Origin: Clostridiales bacterium
GTDB lineage: Bacteria; Bacillota_E; Sulfobacillia; Sulfobacillales; JAIMBI01
NCBI GenBank assembly: GCA_027318915.1
Contig: DAHVOH010000006.1
Location: 3,594-67,593, forward strand
Length of the DNA: 64,000 nt
Reading direction: 5' to 3'
This document shows, piece after piece, positions 19,356-28,410 of the stretch; within the stretch, counting starts at the first letter, position 1, and each line of letters begins with the position of its first letter. Made by a program: the position numbers and the translations under genes. A model generated the notes under the pieces. That model was not told the origin of the DNA. It did no database searches and saw only the letters and a program-made list of their open reading frames with translations.

Positions 19356-19778
19356 ATGCCGCTCAAGAACAGCAAGACCGAGTCCAACCTCAAGGAGGCG
19401 TTTGCCGGCGAGAGTCAGGCCAACCGGCGCTATTTGTACTTTGCGCGGCAGGCTGACGTGGAAGGATACCCGGACGTCGCCGGACTGTTTCGCGATGTGG
19501 CGGAAGGAGAAACGGGGCACGCCTTTGGCCACTTTGAATTTCTGGAGGAAGTGGGCGACCCCGTGACCGGCCAGCCGGTCGGTACCACCGACAAGAATCT
19601 GAAGAGCGCCATCGAGGGCGAGACGTATGAGTTCTCGCAGATGTATCCGGGTTTTGCGAAGACCGCCCGGGAAGAGGGCTTCGAGGAAATCGCCGACTGG
19701 TTTGAGACGTTGGCGCGCGCCGAGAAGTCGCACGCGGGCCGGTTCACCCGGGGCCTCCAAAATCTGGAGCAGCTCTAG
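19356..19778 (+). CDS. rubrerythrin without rubredoxin domain (erythrin/sulerythrin type)
   Basis: 140 residues, only the ferritin-like four-helix di-iron domain. The expected ligands are all in place: Glu19, Glu52 and His55 (ETGH), Glu89 and Glu92 (EGETYE), Glu123 and His126 (EKSH). These proteins reduce hydrogen peroxide; lacking the C-terminal rubredoxin, it needs another electron donor. The Fe-S protein encoded next is a candidate. Ribosome site AGGGGG at 19341-19346. Its own promoter and a terminator at 19795 suggest it can be transcribed alone. Confidence 0.92.
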   Translation: MPLKNSKTESNLKEAFAGESQANRRYLYFARQADVEGYPDVAGLFRDVAEGETGHAFGHFEFLEEVGDPVTGQPVGTTDKNLKSAIEGETYEFSQMYPGFAKTAREEGFEEIADWFETLARAEKSHAGRFTRGLQNLEQL

Positions 19779-19794
19779 GAGGGAACGGACGGGC

Positions 19795-19820
19795 GAGGGG
19801 GCGGATGCCGCCCCCTCTTT
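19795..19820 (+). terminator. intrinsic terminator or attenuator after rubrerythrin
   Basis: GAGGGGGCGG (19795-19804), loop ATG, then the exact complement CCGCCCCCTC (19808-19817) and TTT. The short T run and the downstream co-functional genes suggest partial read-through. Confidence 0.75.
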
Positions 19821-19880
19821 GGCGATGGCAGCTGAGATCTCGTTCAATGGGGCGGAATCTTGCCGGAGGGGGTCGCACGG

Positions 19881-21137
19881 ATGGAGTATCGCCCGAGTCA
19901 GCCGGCCTATTGGAGTGAGACAGACCTGGCCGCGGACATGAGGCAGGCCTTTGACATCTGCAACGGCTGCCGCTTGTGCCACAATCTTTGTCCATCGTTC
20001 CCGGCCCTGTTCAAGTTTGTCGAGGGTCACGACGACGACGTCTCGCTCTTGGCGTCCTCGGAGCTGGATCGCGTGGCCGATCTGTGCTTTCAATGCAAAC
20101 TTTGCTTCTTGAAGTGTCCCTACACGCCGCCCCATCGTTTCGATTTGGACTTTCCTCGCTTGATGCTGCGCTCAAAAGCCGTGCGCGCCCGGCGTGACGG
20201 CCTGTCGCGCACGGATCGGTTTCTCGGCGATCCGGACCGTTCCGGCGCGCTCGGTACGAAAACCGCCGCAGTGGCCAACTGGGCCAACCGCCAGCCGCTG
20301 TTCCGCCGGCTTATGGAGGCGCAGCTGGGCATCGACCGTCGCCGCCGACTGCCGCGATATGCGACGGTGCGCTTTTCGCGGTGGGTCAGCCGGCAGGAGA
20401 CCGTGCCCGATCCGGACGTCGTGCTGTTCAGCACCTGCACGGTGGAATACAACGAACCGGGTGTAGGACAAGCGGCCATGAAGGTTTTAGACCACAACGG
20501 GATTCGGGCGGCGGTGCCTGCCGGTCAGCGCTGCTGTGGGATGCCGGCGTTAGACGGGGGTGATGTGGCCGGCGCGCAGGATCGGGCGCGCGCCAACGTG
20601 GCGCTGCTGGCGCCCTACGCGGCGGCCGGCAAGCCGATCGTGGCGCTGCAGCCGACATGCGCCTACGTGCTGCGGGAGGAGTATCCGCTGCTGCTGGAGG
20701 GAGAGGCCGCGGCCATGGTGGCCAAAGCCACGGTGGACCTGACCGACTACCTGGCCGGGCTGGCCAAGAGCGGGCGCCTGCAAACCGACTTCCGCCAGGA
20801 AGTGGGTCCGTACAACTATCATGTCGCCTGCCACACGCGCGCCCAGGGCGGCGGCGCCCGGGGGCGCGACCTGCTGCAGATCATTCCGGGCGTGCACGTG
20901 ACCATGGTCGAGCAGTGCGCCGGCATCGACGGCACCTGGGGCCTCAAGGCGACCTACTACGATGAGGCCAAGAAGGTGGCCCAGCGCCTGGACCGCGGCC
21001 TGGCGCAACATCCCGACTATCCCACGTGCTCGGACTGCAAGCTGGCGGGCCTGCAGATCGAAGAGACGACCGGCCGCCCGCCGAGCCATCCGGTCGAGGT
21101 GCTGGCGCGCGCGTACGGCCTCATGGAAAGCAGCTGA
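19881..21137 (+). CDS. heterodisulfide-reductase-like Fe-S oxidoreductase (GlpC/HdrB-type)
   Basis: 418 residues. Two ferredoxin-type clusters lie in the N-terminal part (CNGCRLCHNLCP and CFQCKLCFLKCP). Two CCG-type domains follow: QRCCGMPALDGG, and a later one with HVACHTRAQGGG and EQCAGIDGTWG. Proteins of this kind pass electrons between quinol or ferredoxin pools and thiol or di-iron partners. The order rubrerythrin, this protein, DUF3501 recurs in other bacteria and suggests it donates electrons to rubrerythrin; that link is inference. Start ATG 19881, 8 bases after GGAGGGGG; an in-frame TTG at 19860 would lie upstream of that ribosome site. Confidence 0.85.
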   Translation: MEYRPSQPAYWSETDLAADMRQAFDICNGCRLCHNLCPSFPALFKFVEGHDDDVSLLASSELDRVADLCFQCKLCFLKCPYTPPHRFDLDFPRLMLRSKAVRARRDGLSRTDRFLGDPDRSGALGTKTAAVANWANRQPLFRRLMEAQLGIDRRRRLPRYATVRFSRWVSRQETVPDPDVVLFSTCTVEYNEPGVGQAAMKVLDHNGIRAAVPAGQRCCGMPALDGGDVAGAQDRARANVALLAPYAAAGKPIVALQPTCAYVLREEYPLLLEGEAAAMVAKATVDLTDYLAGLAKSGRLQTDFRQEVGPYNYHVACHTRAQGGGARGRDLLQIIPGVHVTMVEQCAGIDGTWGLKATYYDEAKKVAQRLDRGLAQHPDYPTCSDCKLAGLQIEETTGRPPSHPVEVLARAYGLMESS

Positions 21138-21165
21138 ACGGCCCGAACCCAAAGGAGGCGGCGAC

Positions 21166-21747
21166 GTGCGCAAGATTCGCTACGAGGATCTGCTGGACAA
21201 TCGAGAATACATCGCGGGGCGCGACCAGTTTCGCCGCGACATCATCGCCTACAAAAAGATTCGCCGCGTGCAGCTGGGCGAGTTGGTCTCGGTGCTGTTT
21301 GAAAACCGTCGCACCCTCTGGTATCAGACCCAGGAGATGCTCCGGGCCGAGCACATCGAAGATCCGCGGCTCCGCCGCGAGGAAATGGATGTGTACAACG
21401 ACATGCTGGCCGACGGCTTGACGCTGGCTGCGACGCTGCTGATTGAGATTCCTGATTCTTCGCAGATCCCGGCCGTCCTGCAGCGCATGACCGGATGCGA
21501 GGAGCATGTCACGCTGTGGATCGACGACCAGCCGTACCCGGCCGAAGCCGAGCCGGGGCGCTCCCGGGAGGACAAAACCAGTTCGATCCATTACCTGACG
21601 GTGCCGTTGGGGCCAAAGGGCCTGCAAGCGCTGACGGACGCCGAGCGGGTGGAGGTCCGGATTGATCATCCCACCTATCAAGCCGCGGCGCGGCTCGGCG
21701 CAGACACGGTGGCCAGCCTGCTGGCGGACCTGACCGAGCCGGAATAA
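21166..21747 (+). CDS. DUF3501 family protein
   Basis: 193 residues beginning VRKIRYEDLLDNREYI, with the characteristic FENRRTLWYQTQEMLRAE segment. No biochemical role is established. It has no signal peptide or membrane helix and is acidic. It is regularly encoded beside rubrerythrin and the Hdr-like protein, as here, so it probably belongs to the same peroxide-reduction unit. GTG 21166 follows AAGGAGG at 21152-21158. Confidence 0.82.
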   Translation: MRKIRYEDLLDNREYIAGRDQFRRDIIAYKKIRRVQLGELVSVLFENRRTLWYQTQEMLRAEHIEDPRLRREEMDVYNDMLADGLTLAATLLIEIPDSSQIPAVLQRMTGCEEHVTLWIDDQPYPAEAEPGRSREDKTSSIHYLTVPLGPKGLQALTDAERVEVRIDHPTYQAAARLGADTVASLLADLTEPE

Positions 21748-21815
21748 ACCGGGGCGCAACGGGGTACCGGAAACCAGAGGCCGGAAGTGCGGCGTCGCGG
21801 CCAGGGGGTGGAACG

Positions 21816-22265
21816 ATGGGCGGCGGTCAGGATGTGCCGGCGCGGCTTCGCGCGGCGGGTCTCCGGGTAACCCCCCAGCGGGTGGCGGTGCTCGAAGCCC
21901 TTGCGGCCAGCTCGCATCCGACGGCGGACGATATTTACCGCCAAGTCGCCCAACACCATCCGGGGATAGGTTTGGCGACCATCTACAATACATTGGCGAC
22001 GCTCACGGAGCGCGGTCAGGTGTTGACCGTCGCGGCACCCGACGGGCGGCGCTACGATCTGCGCACGGAGGAGCACCAGCACATTCGGTGCCGACGCTGC
22101 GGGCGGTGGGCGGATCTGCCGGCTTGGAAGGACCGCGACTGGCAGGCCCGGGCGACGCCGGCAGGATGGGCGGTGGACGACTGGACTTTGCTGGCCGAAG
22201 GGCTCTGCCCCGTCTGTCGGGCTGAGCGGCCCCCATCAACCGAGGGCCAGAGCGCCGAGATCTAG
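21816..22265 (+). CDS. perR: PerR-type peroxide regulator (Fur family)
   Basis: 149 residues: winged helix in the first half (LRVTPQRVAVLEAL) and dimerisation domain after. Regulatory metal ligands match Bacillus PerR one for one: His34, Asp81, His87, His89 and Asp100. Structural zinc cysteines are C92-x2-C95 and C131-x2-C134. Asp at the last regulatory position is a PerR hallmark where Fur has Glu. Expected role: Fe/Mn-bound repressor inactivated by His oxidation with peroxide. It closes the rubrerythrin block and its 3' end overlaps the convergent P450 gene by 4 bases. Ribosome site AGGGGGTGG just before ATG. Confidence 0.85.
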   Translation: MGGGQDVPARLRAAGLRVTPQRVAVLEALAASSHPTADDIYRQVAQHHPGIGLATIYNTLATLTERGQVLTVAAPDGRRYDLRTEEHQHIRCRRCGRWADLPAWKDRDWQARATPAGWAVDDWTLLAEGLCPVCRAERPPSTEGQSAEI

Positions 22266-23605
22266 GACCGGAAGTCTGACGACTGCACCGTCATGCGAAG
22301 CCCGTGACGGGGGCGAAGTGTGATGAGAGGCTCCGGCGCGACTGGATGCCCGGGCACCAGGGTGAGGCGAAACCGGCTGGCCACGGTGGCCAGGACGAGG
22401 ACCGCCTCCATCAGAGCGAACGGCTTTCCGATGCAAAGACGGGGACCGCCGCCGAAGGGGAAGTAGGCAAACGGCGGGAGCCTGTCGGTGCGGCCGTCCA
22501 GCCAACGCTCGGGCATAAACTGGTCGGGCTGGTCGAAGAACCGGCCGTCGCGATGGACCACCCACGGGCTCATCAGTACCTGGGTGCCCGGCGGGAAGCC
22601 GAAGGCGTCCAGCGTGAAGGACTCCGTCGCCCGGCGGGCGATCATCCAGGCGGGCGGATACAAGCGGAGCGCTTCGCTGATGACGGCGCCGGCATAGGGC
22701 AGGTGGGACATATCATCGGCCGTGGGCGCCCGGCCGGCGAGCACCCGGTTCAATTCTTCGCGCAACGCATCGCCCGCGGTCGGATGGCTGTCCAACAGGT
22801 ACCAGGTCCAAGCCAGCGCATTGGCCGTGGTCTCATGGCCGGCCAGCAGGATCGTCACGGCCTCGTCCCGCAGCTGACGGTCGGAGAGATGACCGCCGTC
22901 GTCATCGGTGGCGGCCATGAGCAGGCCCAGCAGATCGTCATCCCGACCCGGGTCTTGGCGACGTTGTTGAATAATGCCCCGGACGACCGCATCCAACCGA
23001 GTCGCCGCCGCCTCATAGCGCCGATTGGCCGGCGTGGGCACCCAGGGCGGAATGCGGAGCAGGGAGCGGATGCGCCGGTTGGTGTGGCGCATCGCGATCG
23101 TCACGGTGTCCCGCACCGTGTCGGCCGCGTCTCCGACATCCACGCCAAACAGCGTGCGCGCGGCAATCGTCAACGTGAGCCGCATCATCTCCTCGGCGGC
23201 GTCCACCACCTGGCCGGGTTGCCAATGCTCCAGGCGGCGCACGGTCAACTCCACCATGGTGGCTCCCATGTCGTGAATGCGGCGACGATGGAAGGCGGGC
23301 TGCGCCAGCCGGCGCTCCCGGCGCCAGAAATCGCCTTCGCTGGTGAGGAGTCCCTGGCCCAGCACCCGGGACATGAAGCTCAGACCACGGCCCTTGTGAA
23401 ACTTGCGGTTTTGGGTGATGAGGATCTGTTCAATATAGGCGGGGGAGGATACCAGCACCAGCTCCCGCGGGCCGATGCGCAACCGCACGACATCACCGTG
23501 CCGGCGCGCCGCTTGAGTGAAGGTGCCCAGCGGATCGTCCCGAAGACGCCGGTAGGTTTCGAGCCAGCGTCCGCCTTCGGTGTGGGGCACCACGTCGAGC
23601 GCCAT
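22262..23605 (-). CDS. cytochrome P450
   Basis: 447 residues. I-helix AGHETTAN, K-helix EALRLYPP (ExxR) and the haem loop [16 protein letters not shown] with Cys391 as the iron ligand are all intact. It is soluble, with no N-terminal anchor. The pattern is nearest to the class of P450s related to fatty-acid or terpene hydroxylases; no ferredoxin or reductase gene is adjacent. GGGAGGTG lies upstream of ATG 23605. Convergent with perR and divergent from a glycosyltransferase; substrate unknown. Confidence 0.92.
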   Translation of the reverse strand: MALDVVPHTEGGRWLETYRRLRDDPLGTFTQAARRHGDVVRLRIGPRELVLVSSPAYIEQILITQNRKFHKGRGLSFMSRVLGQGLLTSEGDFWRRERRLAQPAFHRRRIHDMGATMVELTVRRLEHWQPGQVVDAAEEMMRLTLTIAARTLFGVDVGDAADTVRDTVTIAMRHTNRRIRSLLRIPPWVPTPANRRYEAAATRLDAVVRGIIQQRRQDPGRDDDLLGLLMAATDDDGGHLSDRQLRDEAVTILLAGHETTANALAWTWYLLDSHPTAGDALREELNRVLAGRAPTADDMSHLPYAGAVISEALRLYPPAWMIARRATESFTLDAFGFPPGTQVLMSPWVVHRDGRFFDQPDQFMPERWLDGRTDRLPPFAYFPFGGGPRLCIGKPFALMEAVLVLATVASRFRLTLVPGHPVAPEPLITLRPRHGLRMTVQSSDFRS

Positions 23606-23676
23606 CGCAGCACCTCCCTCGGTCTCCAGTGTACCAAGGCCCGACGCCTCTGCGGAAAGGGGGCGGGCTTGCCGTG

Positions 23677-23685
23677 TGCTACAAT
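23677..23685 (+). promoter_or_regulatory. extended -10 promoter of the glycosyltransferase pair
   Basis: TGCTACAAT, one mismatch from the consensus extended -10, in the 152-base gap between the divergent P450 and glycosyltransferase genes. No -35 is evident. Confidence 0.5.
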
Positions 23686-23757
23686 GTGGAGCGACTTTCG
23701 GGTCGGTCAGGAGGCCGATGGCGTATAGCGAACCAGATTCACGGGCCTTCCATCATC

Positions 23758-24963
23758 ATGCTGACGCAGTACTATCCCCCCGAGCCCGGCGCCGCGTCGA
23801 TTCGTCTGCAGGCCATGGCTCGGGAATTGGTGCGCCACGGCTTTGAGGTCGCCGTGGTGACCGCTTTTCCGCACCATCTCGGCTACAGCGACCCCGCCTA
23901 TCGGGGCAAGTGGCTGGTCGAGGAGCAAGATGGCCCGGTGCGCGTGGTGCGCACCTGGGTGCTGCGCGCTCCGTCCGGCAGCTTGGGCCGCCGCCTTCTC
24001 AACTATTTCTCTTTTGTGGTCTCCAGCTGGTTTGGCCTTCGCCGGCTCGGCGTTCCCCGCTACCTGCTGGTGGAGTCGCCGCCCCTCTTTCTGGGCCTCA
24101 CCGCTTATGCTTACGGGCGGCGCCACCGGGTGCCCTACATCCTCTCCGTCTCCGACCTATGGCCGGCGTCCGCGGTCGCGTTGGGGTTGGTGCGCAATCG
24201 GCTGGCGATTCGTCTGAGCGAATGGCTGGAGCGTTTTCTCTATCGCCATGCCTATCGCGTGTCCGCCGTCACCGAGGGGATTCGCGATGCCGTCGCGGCC
24301 ACCGGACTGGTCCCGCCCGCCCACATCCTGTTTGCGCCCAACGGAGTGGATCCCGACCGATTCCAAGATGTGAGTCCGGACCCCGAATTGGCCGGGCGCC
24401 TTCAGTTGGACGGGCGTCGGGTCTTTCTGTACCCCGGCACCCTCGGCTACGCCCAGGGTTTGGAGGTCATTATCGAGGCGGCGGACCGCCTGCGTGACGA
24501 GCCGCAGATTGTGTTTTTGCTGGTGGGTGACGGCCCGGTCCGAGAGACCCTGATGGCGGAAGTGCGGACGCGTCAGCTCGGCAATGTCATCTTCGAAGGC
24601 CTGCAGCCCGCCGAGGTCATGCCGCGCTACTTTGGGCTGGCCCGGGCCGTCATCGTGCCGCTGCGGCGCCACCGTCTGTTCCTGGGCGCACGGCCCTCCA
24701 AAGCTTTTCCCGCCTGGGCGGCCGGGCTCCCCGTGATTTTCTGCGGCGAGGGCGAGATGGCGGGGGTGGTGGCGGCCAGCGGGGCGGGCGTCACCGTGCC
24801 GCCGGAGGACGGCGCGGCCTTGGCGGCGGCGGTGCGGCATTACGCCGGCCTCACCGACGGCGACTTGGCCCAACTGGCTGTCCGGGCGCGCGCCTTTGTG
24901 CGCCAGCATTACGCCTGGCCCGGCATCATCGACGCGTGGCTGCTCGGCCTCGACCCGACATGA
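23758..24963 (+). CDS. GT4-family glycosyltransferase
   Basis: 401 residues from the ATG given. The N-terminal domain has LTQYYPPEPGAAS; the C-terminal GT-B donor domain has FLYPGTLGYAQGLEVI, LVGDGPVRE and FEGLQP. It would add a sugar to a lipid-linked surface glycan on the cytoplasmic side. The 5' end is irregular. The best ribosome site (AGGAGG, 23709-23714) precedes an ATG at 23718 in another frame. Dropping one G after that ATG would give a natural N-terminus reading MRIANQ and on through the first beta strand. In-frame GTG 23674 is possible but lies before the likely transcription start. The start is therefore a conservative choice. Confidence 0.82.
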   Translation: MLTQYYPPEPGAASIRLQAMARELVRHGFEVAVVTAFPHHLGYSDPAYRGKWLVEEQDGPVRVVRTWVLRAPSGSLGRRLLNYFSFVVSSWFGLRRLGVPRYLLVESPPLFLGLTAYAYGRRHRVPYILSVSDLWPASAVALGLVRNRLAIRLSEWLERFLYRHAYRVSAVTEGIRDAVAATGLVPPAHILFAPNGVDPDRFQDVSPDPELAGRLQLDGRRVFLYPGTLGYAQGLEVIIEAADRLRDEPQIVFLLVGDGPVRETLMAEVRTRQLGNVIFEGLQPAEVMPRYFGLARAVIVPLRRHRLFLGARPSKAFPAWAAGLPVIFCGEGEMAGVVAASGAGVTVPPEDGAALAAAVRHYAGLTDGDLAQLAVRARAFVRQHYAWPGIIDAWLLGLDPT

Positions 24964-25988
24964 GCCGGGCGCATGTGCTGCTGCTGGGTCACTATCCGCT
25001 GGACCCGCCCGATCGGGCCCCGGCCGTGCGCATCCAAGCCATGGCGGAGAGTCTGGCCCGGCGTGTCGATCTGACCGCGGTCATCGGAACGCGGGCGGAC
25101 CGCGCCCGTTCCTATCCCGCTGTGATGCGGCGCGGTTTGCGCCGATGGCAGGGCGTGTACGTGGAGAGCGCCAGCTCGATGATGACGGTGGCCGACTGGC
25201 GGTTCCTGCGGGCGGTGCGCCGCGCGGGAATCCCGCTGGCCATTTACGTGCGCGACTACTATCAGCATTTTCCCGACCTGTATCCCCCCCAATCGGGGCG
25301 CGAGCGGCTGATGGCCATCGGATATCGTTGGACGCTTGCCGCCTATCGCCGGCTGGCGACGACCCTCTTCGTGCCCACCGCCGGGTTGGGGGAACTCGTG
25401 GCGGCCGGCCGAGCCCAGCTGCTACCCCCGGCGGGGCGGGTGCTCGTTGCGCCCCCGGGTTTCCGCCGTCCTCGCCAGGTGATTTACGTGGGGGCCAACG
25501 GGCCGCATGACGGCGTGGATCTGGCCATGGCCGCCATGGGTCGGGTGATTGATGAGGCTCCCGACGCCCGCTTGGTGCTGGTGCTGAGACCCGGCGACGA
25601 GCCGTCCAAGCCACCCGCCCACGTGCGCGTCGTCCACGCGTCCGGGGCCGCGCTGGAACCCTGGCTCTGGTCGTCGGCCGTCGGACTCATCCCGCGCCGG
25701 GACACGCCGTACAATCGTCTCGCCTTGCCGGTCAAACTGTTTGACTACTTGTCCCATGGCTTGCCGGTCCTGACGACGCACGAGGCCGAGGCGGCACGGC
25801 TGGTGGTGGCGCTGGGCGCGGGGGCCGCCGTCCCCGATGCGCCGGCCGCGTACGCCCGGGCGCTGCTGGACCTGTTTGGGCATCCCGAGCGTCTGGCCGC
25901 GATGGGTCAGCGCGCGCTGGCGGCCGTGGCCGAGGAGCACAACTGGGACCGCCGCGCCGACACCGTGCTGAAGGCCCTCGGGCTCTAG
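24960..25988 (+). CDS. GT-B-type glycosyltransferase
   Basis: 342 residues, overlapping the previous gene as ATGA. The N-terminal strand VLLLGHYPLDPPDRAPAVR and the C-terminal donor-site segment LALPVKLFDYLSHGLPVLTT are typical of GT4-like enzymes, but the central part is divergent and the standard GxxxxKG strand is weak. It is probably co-transcribed with its neighbour and works on the same glycan. Confidence 0.75.
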   Translation: MSRAHVLLLGHYPLDPPDRAPAVRIQAMAESLARRVDLTAVIGTRADRARSYPAVMRRGLRRWQGVYVESASSMMTVADWRFLRAVRRAGIPLAIYVRDYYQHFPDLYPPQSGRERLMAIGYRWTLAAYRRLATTLFVPTAGLGELVAAGRAQLLPPAGRVLVAPPGFRRPRQVIYVGANGPHDGVDLAMAAMGRVIDEAPDARLVLVLRPGDEPSKPPAHVRVVHASGAALEPWLWSSAVGLIPRRDTPYNRLALPVKLFDYLSHGLPVLTTHEAEAARLVVALGAGAAVPDAPAAYARALLDLFGHPERLAAMGQRALAAVAEEHNWDRRADTVLKALGL

Positions 25989-26014
25989 CCGGGGTGACGG
26001 CCGTCCGGCACAGA

Positions 26015-26048
26015 AAGACCCCGGACGCTTCCAAACGTCCGGGGTCTT
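26015..26048. terminator. bidirectional intrinsic terminator
   Basis: A perfect 13-base-pair stem, AAGACCCCGGACG (26015-26027) against 26036-26048, with an 8-base loop. It sits between convergent genes; the minus-strand side continues with TCTGTG, the plus-strand side with GGCATC. Confidence 0.85.
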
Positions 26049-26059
26049 GGCATCTGATC

Positions 26060-27784
26060 CTAGTTGCTGATGGTCCAGCGGTTGTAGGAGGCTCCCCCTT
26101 CAATCGGGTTGTACCACTTCACCACGCCGTGCAGCCAAGGCTTGACGGCCTGGAACGCGGAGGGTGTGCCCACCCCGATGTATTCGGGGAGCCACAGCAC
26201 CGGGAGCTGCTGGGAGACGTAGATTTGATACGCATCCAGCCGCTGCTGTTCCTGGGCCGGCGTGCCCGGTCCGTAGGTGGCGTTGATCAGTTGGTCCATG
26301 TGCGCGTTGCAGTAGCCCGGCGGTGTGAAGCCGCCGCCGCACTTGTACAGCGTGCCGCCGGTGGGATAGAAGTCGGGTCCGTAGTACCAGCCCGCGCCCC
26401 ACCATTCCGCCTGATATTGACTGGGCGTGGCAGCGATGACCTGGTTGAACGGTTCCGACTTGAGGGTGACCTGAATGCCCTCCTGCGCCCAGTCGTTCTT
26501 CAGCAGCTGCACGATGTTGTTGTCGGTGATGGTTCCGGACATGAACAGCAACTGGAACGTGAACGGCTTGCCGTTCTTCATCAACACCCCGTTGACCATC
26601 TTCCAGCCGTGAGCTTCCAGGAGCTTCAATCCGGCCTTCGGATTGTACGGCCATTTTTTGACCGCGGGGTCGTAGAAGGCGTTTGGCGGCTCCGGCGGCA
26701 CCGGCCCATACTCGGTGTGAGCGTAGCCGTCATACAGCTTCTGGACGATGGCGTTTTGGTCGATGCCCATCTGCAGGGCCTCGCGCACATACAGGTGCGA
26801 GAAGACGCTGCCGATGCCGTTGGGGGCCGCCGCCGACATGTTGAGCTGCATGTAGTTGATGCCGAACGCGTAGCCCGCGTTGACAATCCGGTAGCCCTTC
26901 AGCTGGCTGCGGTCGACCGCGTATTCCGGCGGCAGATTGGCCTGATCCAGAGTGCCCTTGCGCAGACCCAGGAAGACGCCGGGATCGCCCGTCTCGTAGT
27001 CGAAGATGAGCTTCTTGATCTGCGCCTTGTGCCCGGAGTAGTTCGGGTTGGCCGTGAACTCCCAGTACTCGTTGTTGACGAACTTCGTGATTTGATATGG
27101 ACCGTCGGTGACTTTGAAAAGCGGGCTCAGGGGCTTGTTGGCGTTGGCCTCAATCCAGGTGAGCTCGGCCTTCATGTTGCTGGTGTGGTCCCACACCGCC
27201 TTCGGGATGGGGGCCAACTGCGCGATGCCGTTGATCTCAAACCACACCGGGTTGACCGGCACGGTGGTCTGAATCACGACGGTTTCCGGGTTCGGGGCGG
27301 TGACACTCTTCCACTTGGCGGGCAGTCCGCCGATGCCGACTCCGCAGTTCTCCCAGACGGCGGTGGACTGGGAGGTGGCGTCGAGGATGTCCCAGGCGTA
27401 CAAGACGTCCGCCGAGGTGATGGGCTGGCCGTTGGACCAGTGCCAGCTGGGCTTCAAATGCACGGTGAAGGTGGTGTCGTTGTTGCTGACGCTCACGCTG
27501 GAGGCAATCGACCGAGCGTAGTCGACCGTGTCCTGCGCCGAGATGTACAGCAACGGACGATACATCAGCCCGATGCCGAAGTTGGACGTGCTGCACGTCG
27601 ACAGCGACGTGAACGCGAACCACCAGTTCGGTTCGGTCTGAATGCCGCCCACCAAGGTGACTTGACTCGGCAGGTTGCTGGATGTGGTCGTTGCCGCCTG
27701 GCTGCCGCAGCCGGCCAGCACCAGGACCAACGCCGCTACGAGTGAGCCCGCCAGAGCGGTCAGGCGTCCTCGCCGTTTCAGCAT
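26060..27784 (-). CDS. ABC transporter substrate-binding lipoprotein (peptide/nickel family 5)
   Basis: 574 residues. Lipoprotein signal with lipobox LAGC and acylated Cys26, a Thr/Ser linker, then the family 5 solute-binding fold (DTTFTVHLKPSWHWSNGQPI, YDGYAHTEYGPVPPEPPNAF). It binds oligopeptides or similar ligands outside the membrane. No permease or ATPase gene of the Opp/Dpp type is adjacent on either side, so it is an orphan that must use a transporter encoded elsewhere or act as a sensor. Ribosome site GAGAGGAGG upstream of ATG. Confidence 0.9.
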   Translation of the reverse strand: MLKRRGRLTALAGSLVAALVLVLAGCGSQAATTTSSNLPSQVTLVGGIQTEPNWWFAFTSLSTCSTSNFGIGLMYRPLLYISAQDTVDYARSIASSVSVSNNDTTFTVHLKPSWHWSNGQPITSADVLYAWDILDATSQSTAVWENCGVGIGGLPAKWKSVTAPNPETVVIQTTVPVNPVWFEINGIAQLAPIPKAVWDHTSNMKAELTWIEANANKPLSPLFKVTDGPYQITKFVNNEYWEFTANPNYSGHKAQIKKLIFDYETGDPGVFLGLRKGTLDQANLPPEYAVDRSQLKGYRIVNAGYAFGINYMQLNMSAAAPNGIGSVFSHLYVREALQMGIDQNAIVQKLYDGYAHTEYGPVPPEPPNAFYDPAVKKWPYNPKAGLKLLEAHGWKMVNGVLMKNGKPFTFQLLFMSGTITDNNIVQLLKNDWAQEGIQVTLKSEPFNQVIAATPSQYQAEWWGAGWYYGPDFYPTGGTLYKCGGGFTPPGYCNAHMDQLINATYGPGTPAQEQQRLDAYQIYVSQQLPVLWLPEYIGVGTPSAFQAVKPWLHGVVKWYNPIEGGASYNRWTISN

Positions 27785-28410
27785 GAAAGGTATCCTCCTC
27801 TCGACATGGAGCCGGATCCGTGGGGCACCCGAAATCGTCGTGCGCCGTCCGACGAGGGTCTCGGAGCGATCAACGTCGGTTTGCCAGGAAGCGTAGGATC
27901 TCGTCTTGACTCTGTCAATGGTTCGGTATTGGCACGGGGGTTCCGGGACGCGCCGGCTCGTCTTTGGGGGCCCGCACGACGTGTGCGGGCGGTTCGACGC
28001 GGCACTCCGGGCAATCCCGCGGAAGCGCCAGACGGAGGCAGCCTTCGGTGCTCAGAGAGGCCGCCGTTCCACAGATTTCAAGATAGCGATTTGAGGAGCG
28101 GTCATTTAAGGCCTAGGCTTGAGCGTAGGGTGCACGGGCTCGGTTGTCAAGGCCAATGCCTTTCCAATGTGCCAAATGGGCCCGATGGCCCGGATTCGCA
28201 CCGGCTCGACCATGGACCGTGGGCGGGGTCCTCGTCGGGGCCGGACGGCTCGGCCCACTCCTGTGCCGCGTCCTCCGCTCGTGTGCGGGCAGAGTCCGGC
28301 ATCCTCCTCCGGAGTGACCATTTCGATGGGGTCTTGGGGTGTGTCGGCCGGGGACGCCTCTCCGTGGCGGAAAGCAGGAGGTTCGGACCGCCGGAGGGAA
28401 TCATGGCGGA
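27785..28410. other. 626-base divergent intergenic region with a candidate promoter
   Basis: No gene recognised. TTGAC-TCT-GTCAA at 27906-27918 is a perfect inverted repeat; read on the minus strand it supplies a consensus -35 (TTGACA, 27918-27913) with TACGCT 17 bases downstream as a weak -10, a plausible promoter or operator for the binding-protein gene. Confidence 0.4.

Noticed and set aside
22304..23728. 474-codon plus-strand frame opposite the P450
   Set aside because: The P450 haem loop and ExxR are on the minus strand; this frame has no motif.
25994..27745. 583-codon plus-strand frame opposite the binding lipoprotein
   Set aside because: Lipobox and family 5 motifs belong to the minus strand; the plus frame is a shadow.
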